In this document: positions 28,871 to 35,767 of the stretch, piece by piece
How the letters are laid out: the number at the start of each line of letters is the position of its first letter
How positions within the stretch are numbered: position 1 is the first letter of the stretch
Source: JBEIJQ01 sp040380145
Lineage (GTDB): Bacteria; Bacteroidota; Bacteroidia; Chitinophagales; Saprospiraceae
Direction: 5' to 3'
NCBI GenBank assembly: GCA_040380145.1
Contig: JBEIJQ010000012.1
Coordinates: 1 to 35,767 of the forward strand
Length of the DNA: 35,767 nucleotides
Notes under the pieces: model-generated
The model's database searches: none
Seen by the model: the letters and a program-made list of their open reading frames with translations, nothing else
Told to the model about the DNA's origin: nothing
Program-made: the position numbers and the translations under genes

Positions 28871-30376
28871 CTAACGCGCCCCGACGCCGGTCTTTTCTTT
28901 CACCAATAGGGTCAAAACGGCGGCGAGCAGCAACAGGCCGCCCCCGATCATGACGGCGGACATTTGATCGTTGTGCAGCACGTTTTCCATGATTTTCCCA
29001 AAAAACAGGGAAGCCAATATCTCCGGTATGACGATGAAGAAGTTGAAGATTCCCATGTAGATGCCCGTTTTGTCGGTGGGAAGCGCGGGGGCGAGCATCG
29101 CGTAGGGCATCGAAAGGATGCTGGCCCAGGCGATACCGACACCGAACATCGAGATGAACAGGGCATATTGCGATCCCATCAGCGGCAGGCTGAGCAGTCC
29201 CGCGGCACCGAAGCACAGGCAAACGGCATGGGCCATTTTTTTGCTCGTCCGATGGGCAATGTAGGCCAACAAGAACGAGAAGAAGAAGGTCACTAGGGAG
29301 TAAAATGCAAAACAAACACCGCCCCATTCGGTACCGTCCTTACGACGCTCGCGGTTGGCCGACATCTCGGACTGGAACACGTCCAAGTTGGCGAAACGCG
29401 TGCCAGCATCGGGCAGTTCTGCGGTTTCTTTGGGTTGCGCCGCACGGTACTGTTCGACCAGCGAGGCCAGGTCGGCAATGGCCGGATCTGCCTTGTGCTG
29501 CTCGTAGTACACGTGCATTTTCTCGAACTTGCCGAGGCTGTCGTCGTAGTGGAAAACACTGCGCGTGATGGCGCTGCCAAAGAAAAACCACATCAGGAAA
29601 AGTCCCGGCCAAGTGAAAAACTGCACCAGAGCCAATTGCCGCATCGTGGCGGGCATGTTGCCGATGCAATGGAAAATCTCGCGAACGCCAGCGCCGAAGC
29701 CTTTTTTCTCCTCGCGTTTGCGCATGTCTTCCGGACTGTCCAACGGTGGATATTCCTTGACCGTGAGCACGGTGTACAGCACGGCGCCGAGAAAGGCGAA
29801 CGCCCCGATGTAGAAAGACAACCGGACGGAGGTGGGGATCAGGTTGGCGCCCGGTGCGTCCTGCAGTCCGAACACGTTGGTCAGCAAAAAAGGCAGTGCC
29901 GAAGCGATCACGGCTCCGAGGCCGATGAACATGCTCTGCATCGTGTAGCCCTCGGTGTGCTGCTCTTCGGGCAGCATATCGGCCACGAAAGCACGGAACG
30001 GCTCCATGCTGACGTTGATGGACGCGTCGAGGATCCACAAAAGCCCGGCGGCCATCCAGACCGCGGAGGAGTTGGGCATGAACAACAGGGCCGCGGAGGC
30101 CAGCACGGCCCCGACCAGGAAATAGGGCTTGCGGCGGCCGTACCGGGGATGCCAGGTACGGTCGCTCATGTAGCCGATGACGGGCTGCACCAACAGGCCG
30201 GTGAGCGGAGCCGCCAACCAAAGGGCGGGGATCTCGTCGGGACTGGCGCCGAGGAATTCGTAGATGGCGCTCATGTTGGCCATTTGGAGCCCCCAGCCGA
30301 ACTGGATGCCCAAAAAGCCGAAACTCATGTTCCAGATCTGCCAAAAGCCGAGCCGGGGCTTGTTGCCTGCTGACAT
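28871..30376 (-). CDS. MFS sugar transporter, SLC45/maltose type
   Basis: An inner-membrane symporter of 501 residues with about 12 membrane segments. Family marks are an N-terminal FWQIWNMSFGFLGIQFGWGLQ, the loop SDRTWHPRYGRRKPYFLVGA between segments 2 and 3 (the MFS RxGRR signature) and FRAFVADMLPEEQHTEGY. The second half has LAYIAHRTSKKMAHAVCL and YAMLAPALPTDKTGIYMGIFN. A hydrophilic insert of about 70 residues sits in the middle, between segments 7 and 8 (about 285-350, KADPAIADLASLVEQYRAAQP). Close relatives carry maltose or sucrose with protons or sodium. It stands between two GH13 enzymes, and all three share strand and close spacing, so maltose/maltodextrin is the best substrate guess. 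Confidence 0.9.
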   Translation of the reverse strand: MSAGNKPRLGFWQIWNMSFGFLGIQFGWGLQMANMSAIYEFLGASPDEIPALWLAAPLTGLLVQPVIGYMSDRTWHPRYGRRKPYFLVGAVLASAALLFMPNSSAVWMAAGLLWILDASINVSMEPFRAFVADMLPEEQHTEGYTMQSMFIGLGAVIASALPFLLTNVFGLQDAPGANLIPTSVRLSFYIGAFAFLGAVLYTVLTVKEYPPLDSPEDMRKREEKKGFGAGVREIFHCIGNMPATMRQLALVQFFTWPGLFLMWFFFGSAITRSVFHYDDSLGKFEKMHVYYEQHKADPAIADLASLVEQYRAAQPKETAELPDAGTRFANLDVFQSEMSANRERRKDGTEWGGVCFAFYSLVTFFFSFLLAYIAHRTSKKMAHAVCLCFGAAGLLSLPLMGSQYALFISMFGVGIAWASILSMPYAMLAPALPTDKTGIYMGIFNFFIVIPEILASLFFGKIMENVLHNDQMSAVMIGGGLLLLAAVLTLLVKEKTGVGAR

Positions 30377-30425
30377 ACAAGGTTTTTTTAGGGTAAAAAA
30401 GAGAGGACGATGAAACTCTGTCGGG

Positions 30426-31802
30426 CTATTTCTTAACCACCAGCACCCGATATTCCCACGGGGCGAGTTTGAAATTGGTCTTTCCTTTGAGCTGGATGGG
30501 ACGACCCAAGAAGGCGTCGGTATAGTTGCCCGCGCACTTGCCCGCCTTGAGGGTGAACTCCCGTGTTTCGGCGCTGAGGTTCAGCACTACGACAACCTTG
30601 TCTTTGCCTTTGCGGCGTGCAAACGCGTACACGGCATCGTCGCGGGTGGTCCTCAGGCGCTCCGAAACGGCGCCGAAAGAGCCGTTCCACAGGGCTTCGT
30701 GCTGGTGCTTGAGCTCGAACAGCAACCGGAAAAAAGTTTCGCGCTGGTATTTTTTCCAATCGATGGGGTCTTTTTCAAAAAAAGCCAGCCGACGGTCCAG
30801 CATGGATTCTTGTCCGTTGTACATCAACGGCATGCCGTCTATCAGGGCGCTCAGCACGAAAAAAGTGTTGATTGCGTCGCCGAAGAGTTCGCTTTCGGTG
30901 CCGTTCCAAGAGTTTTCGTCGTGGTTGCTGGTGAAGCGCATCTTGAGGTGGTTGACCGCATACTCGCGGCGCTCCTTGGCCAAGAGGGTGTCGAGCTGGT
31001 TGGCATTCACCTCGCCTTTGTAGATGCGCTTCATCACATGGTGGAACTCCCAGCCGTAGCACATATCGAAGGCGTTGTGCTTGAACAGGGCGGGATCCTC
31101 CCATTCGGCGAGCATGAAGAGCTGCTTTCGCTGGTGCAGGGCCGGACGCAGCTCGTACCAAAAATCGTAGGGCACAAACCCTGCCACGTCCATCCGATAG
31201 CCGTCGAGGTCGGCCTCGCGCACCCAAAAATCCAGCGCCTCGACCATGGCCCGGCGCATCTCGCGGTTGTCGTAATTCAGGTCGGCCACATCGGTCCAAC
31301 CGGTGGAGGTACCGTCGGGATTGAGCGGCTCCGTGATCTGTCCGTTCACCCGGGTGTACCATTCGGGGTGGGCCTGGATCCAAGGGTGATCCCAGCCGGT
31401 ATGGTTGGGCACCCAGTCGATGATCACCTTGATGCCGGAGTTGTGGGCGCGCAGCACCAGGCTTTTGAAGTCGTCCAAGGTACCGTAATCGGGATTGACG
31501 GCCGTGTAATCGGCCACCGAGTAGTGGCTGCCGACGCTGCCCTTGCGCTTGGCCTTGCTGATGGGGTGGATGGGCATCAGCCAGATGATGTCCACGCCCA
31601 TCTGCTTGAGCCGATTGAGCTGTTTGGCCACGCCTTCGAAGGTGCCCTCCGGCGAAAACTGCCGGACGTTGATTTCGTAGATGGTGGCGTTTTTGGCCCA
31701 TTCCGGCATGACGAGAGGTGCGCCCTCCCGGGGATTTTGGCAGGACAAATGCCCGCTGAACAATAGGGTCGCCAAAGCCACGGCAAAAAGATGTTTTCCC
31801 AT
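30426..31802 (-). CDS. GH13 alpha-amylase family glycoside hydrolase, exported
   Basis: 458 residues. Signal MGKHLFAVALATLLFSGHLSC: Cys21 could be lipidated, but His at -3 is a poor lipobox, so anchorage is uncertain. The GH13 barrel starts at WAKNATIYEINVRQFSPEG. It has the substrate loop VGSHYSVADYTAVNPDYGT, VIIDWVPNHTGWDHP, the nucleophile Asp205 in DGYRMDVAGFVP, the acid/base Glu233 in LAEWEDP and Asp295 in TSNHDENSW. A C-terminal beta domain ends at PWEYRVLVVKK. There is no starch-binding module. The start at 31802 was chosen for the signal peptide; the frame extends to 31988, but that part runs through the promoter box and the MITE edge. First gene of the maltodextrin block, 49 bases before the transporter. 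Confidence 0.93.
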   Translation of the reverse strand: MGKHLFAVALATLLFSGHLSCQNPREGAPLVMPEWAKNATIYEINVRQFSPEGTFEGVAKQLNRLKQMGVDIIWLMPIHPISKAKRKGSVGSHYSVADYTAVNPDYGTLDDFKSLVLRAHNSGIKVIIDWVPNHTGWDHPWIQAHPEWYTRVNGQITEPLNPDGTSTGWTDVADLNYDNREMRRAMVEALDFWVREADLDGYRMDVAGFVPYDFWYELRPALHQRKQLFMLAEWEDPALFKHNAFDMCYGWEFHHVMKRIYKGEVNANQLDTLLAKERREYAVNHLKMRFTSNHDENSWNGTESELFGDAINTFFVLSALIDGMPLMYNGQESMLDRRLAFFEKDPIDWKKYQRETFFRLLFELKHQHEALWNGSFGAVSERLRTTRDDAVYAFARRKGKDKVVVVLNLSAETREFTLKAGKCAGNYTDAFLGRPIQLKGKTNFKLAPWEYRVLVVKK

Positions 31803-31855
31803 AAAAATACGGTTGCTGATGCGTTTTCCGGATAAAAGGGTATTTCGAAAGAGGG

Positions 31856-31863
31856 CAAAGATA
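31856..31863 (-). promoter_or_regulatory. Bacteroidota -7 box for the maltodextrin operon
   Basis: The minus strand reads TATCTTTG, a full match to TAnnTTTG, 54 bases before the amylase start. No well-placed -33 TTG was seen, nor a palindromic LacI-type operator. Confidence 0.5.
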
Positions 31864-31931
31864 GCACACCAAAAAAGACTTAGTGTATTTTTTACAATAT
31901 TTTGCAAGGCCCCTACGGCCGTCGGCAGAAC

Positions 31932-31963
31932 GCCCCGAATGGACCGAACGGGGCTGTTTTTTT
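31932..31963 (+). terminator. Terminator-like hairpin on the plus strand in the amylase leader region
   Basis: A 6-bp all-GC stem (GCCCCG 31932-31937, CGGGGC 31949-31954) with an 11-base loop is followed two bases later by T7 on the plus strand. No plus-strand gene precedes it, so it may end an unseen small RNA or be a chance structure. Confidence 0.35.
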
Positions 31964-31969
31964 CGTTTT

Positions 31970-32211
31970 GTAAACCCAGAATTGTCATTTGAAACGTCTG
32001 CTCACCTATTTTGTCAGAATCAGGATTTACAGGATTTTAGGATTTACAGGATTTTTTTCGCTCCCATTGACCAGTAAAATTTCCTTACAAGTCAATCTTC
32101 GATTTCTGAGGTAATCTTGCGCGTGTTTAAATCTGTATTTCAGGTTTTTGCAATCAGCATTTTCTAATGGCGGCCTTCAGAGATTTTTTCCAATGACAAT
32201 TCTGGGGTAAA
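31970..32211. mobile_element. MITE-like element with 15-bp terminal inverted repeats and 5-bp target duplication
   Basis: CCCAGAATTGTCATT (31975-31989) and its exact reverse complement AATGACAATTCTGGG (32192-32206) bound a 232-base non-coding segment. Directly outside both ends is the same 5-mer GTAAA (31970-31974 and 32207-32211), the mark of a target-site duplication. The inside is AT-rich, has no open frame of note, and carries a tandem AGGATTTA/T repeat at 32021-32055. It inserted right beside the T run of the degP terminator. With no transposase it would be non-autonomous. It fills most of the gap between the amylase and degP genes. Confidence 0.75.
32021..32055. repeat. Tandem (C)AGGATTTA/T repeat inside the MITE
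   Basis: Four consecutive 8-9 base units: CAGGATTTA, CAGGATTTT, AGGATTTA, CAGGATTTT. It lies in the left part of the 31975-32206 element. Its role is unknown; it could be an internal binding site for a transposase. Confidence 0.7.
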
Positions 32212-32248
32212 AAAAATCGTCCCACCGCCTTTGGGGCGATGGGACGAT
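32209..32248 (-). terminator. Rho-independent terminator of degP
   Basis: A 14-pair stem (32216-32229 with 32235-32248), all Watson-Crick except one pair that is G-U in the minus-strand RNA, has a 5-base loop and is followed on the minus strand by a run of seven T (plus A32209-A32215). It lies 22 bases past the degP stop. The T run overlaps the right copy of the MITE target duplication. Confidence 0.88.
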
Positions 32249-32270
32249 CGGGAAGGGGGCAAAGGTGGGG

Positions 32271-33746
32271 TTACTTCTCGAAAACGTAGCTGAAGTAGCC
32301 CTGGTCGAGGTATTCCTCGTAGTAGCCCTCCAAAGTGACGGTGCGTCCGGGGCGTTGCAGCAGGCGGAGCACGTCGGCGGCTTTTTTGACCGGGGCCTCG
32401 TCCACTTTGGTGATGATGAAGCCGGGCTCCATATTGGTTTTGGCGATCGCGCTGCCCTCGCGGATGTGAGACACCACGACGCCTTTTTCGGCCAAGCGGC
32501 GGCTTTCGTCGGCGGTCAGTTCGCGCAGTTCGATGCCCAAGCGGCGGAGCAGGGCCTCGTCGGGGGTTTGGGGGCGATCGTCGCGGCGCACGCCGAGGGC
32601 GGTGGTGTTGGAGGAATTGCGCAGCACGACGGAGGTCTGGTAGGTTTTGCCGTCGCGGAAGTACTCCACGTCCAACTTGTCGCCGGGCCGGAACTGGCCG
32701 ACATACTCTTGGAGCTCGGGGTGGGTCTTGAGTTTGTTGCCGTTCACGCGGAGGATCACATCGCCGTCTTGGAGGCCGCCTTCCGCGGCCGCTTCGCCCG
32801 GCTTCACCCGATCGAGGTACACGCCCTCGAGATTGGGCAGGCCGAGTTCGCGGGCGATGCTGTTGTCGATGTTCTTGATGTAAATGCCGAGGAAACCGCG
32901 CTGCACTTCGCCGAATTCCTTGAGGTCGGTCACGACCTTGCGCACGAGGTTGGAGGGCACGGCGAAGGAATATCCCTCGTAGCGGCCGCTTTGGGTCATG
33001 ATGGCCGTGTTGATGCCCACCAAGCGCCCGGAAGGATCCACCAGGGCCCCGCCGCTGTTGCCCGGATTCACGGCGGCATCCGTCTGGATGAAGGATTCGA
33101 TGGAAAAATCGCCTTCGAGGATGTCGATGTTGCGGCCTTTGGCGCTCACGATGCCGGCGGTGACGGTCGAGGTGAGGTTGAAGGGGTTGCCGACGGCCAC
33201 CACCCAGTCGCCCACTTGGACGTTTTCGGAATTGGTGAATTCGATGGGTCTCAGCTCGTAGCCGTCCAACTCCTTGACCTGCAAAAGGGCCAGATCGGTG
33301 CTGGGGTCGCGGCCGACGATGGTGGCGGGAAAGGTGCGCCCGTCGTGGAAGGTCACTTCGATGTTGTTGGCGTCTTCCACGACGTGGTTGTTGGTGATCA
33401 AATAGCCGTCGACGGAATAGACCACGCCGGAGCCGCTGGATCCGCTCTCGCCGAGGTTGAACCCGAAGCGGTTGCGGATTTCGACTTCGCCCTTGATGTG
33501 CACCACGGAAGGCGTGGCGATTTCGGCGGCCATTCGGAAATTGGGCAGGTCGCCCCCGCCGCCGTCGTTGCCGAAGGCGGTCAGTTGGGCCGAACCGCGC
33601 GGACCGAGGTTGGTGCCGGCCTTTTTGTTGCCCGGCCCGCGCAACACTTCGGGGTGTGGGTTCGGGCCGAGCAGGAAAATACAGATAAGGGCGGTGAACA
33701 GTGCGGTGCCGGCGGATATGCCCGCGATGGGAAGGTACTTTTTCAT
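32271..33746 (-). CDS. degP: Periplasmic serine protease, DegP/HtrA (Do) family
   Basis: A quality-control protease/chaperone of the envelope. 491 residues. The N-terminal hydrophobic segment (about 6-27, PIAGISAGTALFTALICIFLL) serves as a signal or membrane anchor. The trypsin-like domain has the catalytic triad His121 (LITNNHVVE), Asp151 (DPSTDLALL) and Ser231 (NPGNSGGALVDPSG). Two PDZ domains follow: one from about 285 (GFLGIYIKNID; AAEGGLQDGDVILRVNG) and a second ending near the C-terminus (GSAIAKTNMEPGFIITKVDE). A Gly-rich linker lies before the protease core. It is transcribed alone and ends at a strong terminator. The 216-base gap to acs holds its promoter; I could not pick a convincing -7 box, and a sigma-E-like site could not be shown. 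Confidence 0.95.
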   Translation of the reverse strand: MKKYLPIAGISAGTALFTALICIFLLGPNPHPEVLRGPGNKKAGTNLGPRGSAQLTAFGNDGGGGDLPNFRMAAEIATPSVVHIKGEVEIRNRFGFNLGESGSSGSGVVYSVDGYLITNNHVVEDANNIEVTFHDGRTFPATIVGRDPSTDLALLQVKELDGYELRPIEFTNSENVQVGDWVVAVGNPFNLTSTVTAGIVSAKGRNIDILEGDFSIESFIQTDAAVNPGNSGGALVDPSGRLVGINTAIMTQSGRYEGYSFAVPSNLVRKVVTDLKEFGEVQRGFLGIYIKNIDNSIARELGLPNLEGVYLDRVKPGEAAAEGGLQDGDVILRVNGNKLKTHPELQEYVGQFRPGDKLDVEYFRDGKTYQTSVVLRNSSNTTALGVRRDDRPQTPDEALLRRLGIELRELTADESRRLAEKGVVVSHIREGSAIAKTNMEPGFIITKVDEAPVKKAADVLRLLQRPGRTVTLEGYYEEYLDQGYFSYVFEK

Positions 33747-33962
33747 CGAGAAATTTCTTTTATCGTTCGTAAGGACTTTGGTTTTTCACACTAAAAAAAA
33801 CCTGAAACGCCGTTTTGGTTCAAAATGTGGCGGCAAGCGCCCATTTTTAAGCATTCGTTAAGTTTTTTTTGGGAAAAAAGTTGCCGACGCACTTGTGGAA
33901 AGATCTTTTGTCCCAAAAATGCTCCGCAAAAATTTTTTCCCCCAAAAATTTCCCCTCCCCAA

Positions 33963-35767
33963 TCAAACGGCTCCGGCCTTGATTTCTTCCACGACGTTGG
34001 GATCGAGCAGGGTAGAGGTGTCGCCGAGGTTGGAGGTGTCGCCCTCGGCCACCTTGCGGAGGATCCGGCGCATGATCTTGCCGGAGCGGGTCTTGGGCAG
34101 GCCGCTCACGAACTGGATCTTGTCGGGCTTGGCGATGCGGCCGATCTGCTCGGAGACGGTTTCGGCGATGCCGTCGCGCAGACGGGCCGCCTCTTCCTCG
34201 CCGGGTTTTTGCGCGCAGATGACGTAGGCGTAAATGCCCTGTCCCTTGATATCGTGGGGGTATCCCACCACGGCGGACTCCACCACGTGTTTATTTTGGT
34301 TGATGGCGTTCTCGATCTCGGCGGTGCCGAATCGGTGCCCGCTCACGTTGATCACGTCGTCCACGCGGCCGATGATGCGGTACAGGCCGTTTTCGTCGCG
34401 CCGGGCACCGTCGCCGGTGAAATAATAGCCCTTGTAGGCGGCGAAATAATTGATGCGGCACCGCTCGTGGTCGCCGTAGGTCGTGCGCAGGATGGACGGC
34501 CACGGGAACTTGACGCACAGGTACCCCTCCACATCGTTGCCTTCGATCTCGCGGCCCTCCGTATCGAGCAGCACCGGTTGAATACCGGGCAGTGGCTGTC
34601 CGGCGTGGGCGGGCCTCAAGGGCGAGATGCCGGCCAGGCCGGAGATCATCACACCGCCCGTTTCGGTCTGCCACCAAGTGTCCACCACCGGGCATCGGGA
34701 TTTGCCCACATGCTCGTGGTACCAGCGCCAGGCTTCTTCGTTGATGGGCTCGCCCACCGATCCGAGCACTTTCAGGGAATGGAGGTCGTAGGCCAGCACA
34801 TGGTCGATGCCGCTCTGCATCAGCGAACGGATGGCCGTCGGGGCGGTGTAAAAGTGGGTCACGCCGTACTTGTCCACGATCTGCCAGAACCGCCCCGGAT
34901 CGGGGAAAGTGGGGATTCCCTCGAACATGGTGGTGGTGGTGCCGTTGAGCAGCGGTCCGTACAGGATGTACGAGTGGCCGGTCACCCAACCGATGTCGGC
35001 AGTGCAGAAATGGATGTCGTTTTCGTCGCACCGGAAAACATTGCGGAAAGAATATCCGGCATACACCATATAACCGCCGCAGGTGTGCACCACGCCTTTG
35101 GGCTTGCCCGTGGAACCGGAGGTGTAGAGGATGAAAAGCATGTCCTCCGAGTCCATTTCCTCGGCCGGGCAGTCGGTGCCGACCTTGGCCGCCTCCTCGT
35201 GGTACCAGCGGTCGCGGCCCTGGTGCATCGGCACGGGCCAGCCGAGGCGGTTTACCACCAGCACCGTTTGCACGGTCGGACAGTTTTCGAGGGCCTCGTC
35301 CACCGTGCTTTTGATGGGCATCTGCTTCGCGCCGCGGTGCAGGCCGTCCGAACAGAGCACGATCTTGGCCTCGGCGTCTTGGATGCGGTCGGACAGGGCG
35401 TGGGCCGAAAACCCGGCGAATACGACCGAGTGCACCGCGCCCACGCGGGCACAGGCCAGGGTGGCGAACGCCAATTCGGGGATCATCGGCATGTAGATGC
35501 ACACGCGGTCGCCCTTTTGCACGCCGTTGGCCCGCAGGACATTGGCGAACCGGCAGACCTCCGCGTGCAGTTCGCGGAAGGTGAAGCGGCGGAAAGGCTC
35601 CTTCGGATCGTTGGGCTCCCAGATCAGCGCGGTCTTGTCGGCCCGGGTGGCGAGGTGCCGGTCCAGACAGTTTTCGGTGATGTTGAGCCGGGCTCCGGAG
35701 AACCATTGCACGCGTGGTTCGTCGAAGTTGTACGACAGTACTTCGTCCCATTTTTTTCTCCACACGA
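33963..35767 (-). CDS. acs: Acetyl-CoA synthetase, 5' end beyond the window
   Basis: Activates acetate to acetyl-CoA through acetyl-AMP; cytoplasmic. About 600 residues are present. The visible N-terminus starts within the conserved KKWDEVLSYNFDEP region, so roughly 40 residues lie past the right edge; a GTG at 35765 is probably not the true start. Motifs: the ATP loop YTSGSTGKPKGVVHT, WWQTETGG, the hinge region IGRVDDVINVSGHRFGTAEIE and the C-terminal PKTRSGKIMRR with the catalytic Lys that is acetylated for control in many bacteria. The residues seen are intact. The gene ends 216 bases before the degP start and shares its strand; an AT-rich 8-bp repeat AAATTTTT/AAAAATTT around 33930-33952 lies after the stop but is not a convincing terminator. 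Confidence 0.96.
   Translation of the reverse strand, partial: VWRKKWDEVLSYNFDEPRVQWFSGARLNITENCLDRHLATRADKTALIWEPNDPKEPFRRFTFRELHAEVCRFANVLRANGVQKGDRVCIYMPMIPELAFATLACARVGAVHSVVFAGFSAHALSDRIQDAEAKIVLCSDGLHRGAKQMPIKSTVDEALENCPTVQTVLVVNRLGWPVPMHQGRDRWYHEEAAKVGTDCPAEEMDSEDMLFILYTSGSTGKPKGVVHTCGGYMVYAGYSFRNVFRCDENDIHFCTADIGWVTGHSYILYGPLLNGTTTTMFEGIPTFPDPGRFWQIVDKYGVTHFYTAPTAIRSLMQSGIDHVLAYDLHSLKVLGSVGEPINEEAWRWYHEHVGKSRCPVVDTWWQTETGGVMISGLAGISPLRPAHAGQPLPGIQPVLLDTEGREIEGNDVEGYLCVKFPWPSILRTTYGDHERCRINYFAAYKGYYFTGDGARRDENGLYRIIGRVDDVINVSGHRFGTAEIENAINQNKHVVESAVVGYPHDIKGQGIYAYVICAQKPGEEEAARLRDGIAETVSEQIGRIAKPDKIQFVSGLPKTRSGKIMRRILRKVAEGDTSNLGDTSTLLDPNVVEEIKAGAV

Noticed and set aside
33920..33955. 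AT-only inverted repeat after the acs stop as a terminator
   Set aside because: The stem is all A/T, the loop is C-rich, and no proper T run follows on the minus strand.

Overview
The window looks like a chromosomal segment from a member of the Bacteroidota. It is GC-rich in the genes and AT-rich between them. Three things point that way: several intergenic regions carry the Bacteroidota -7 promoter box TAnnTTTG, the SecA is of the long Bacteroidota type, and there is a TonB-dependent receptor with a carboxypeptidase-regulatory-like N-terminus next to SusA-like glycosidases. I cannot fix the genus; an environmental lineage such as Saprospiria is only a guess. No rRNA, tRNA or CRISPR array was seen. 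Most genes lie on the minus strand.

Layout from left to right: an AT-rich gene-free end with a solo transposon-like end and the secA terminator (1-247); secA (-); a divergent SCP2 sterol-carrier-like gene (+); then a leftward operon mce - Clp-like ATPase - rpe - TonB receptor (about 11802 down to 4104). HMG-CoA lyase follows (+). A very large alpha-2-macroglobulin (-) converges on it across a perfect 22-bp hairpin. Next is a pterin/purine operon purC - PTPS - folE (-), then two small secreted paralogues of unknown function (+), and a thioredoxin-fold TlpA-like protein (-). A maltodextrin block (-) reads alpha-amylase, MFS sugar transporter, neopullulanase, PfkB kinase and S41 protease. A 232-bp MITE-like element follows, then a DegP/HtrA protease (-) and the 3' part of acetyl-CoA synthetase (-), which runs off the right edge.

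The most unusual gene is the 1096-residue Clp/Hsp100-like ATPase at 7424-10714. It has a private N-terminal domain. Its first ATPase domain is degenerate (Walker B acidic pair changed to Asp-Asn). The pore-loop aromatics are missing from both rings, yet an IGF tripeptide sits where ClpP-binding loops lie. By eye, its C-terminal ~300 residues resemble a class-I release factor lacking the GGQ domain. It is translationally coupled (ATGA) to an MCE/MlaD-type lipid-transport protein.

Two long genes each carry a single-base frameshift: the TonB receptor, and the alpha-2-macroglobulin at a 7-G run. These are either real inactivations or sequence errors. A MITE-like element with 15-bp terminal inverted repeats and a 5-bp target duplication lies between the amylase and degP, and a matching solo end lies at 163-177.
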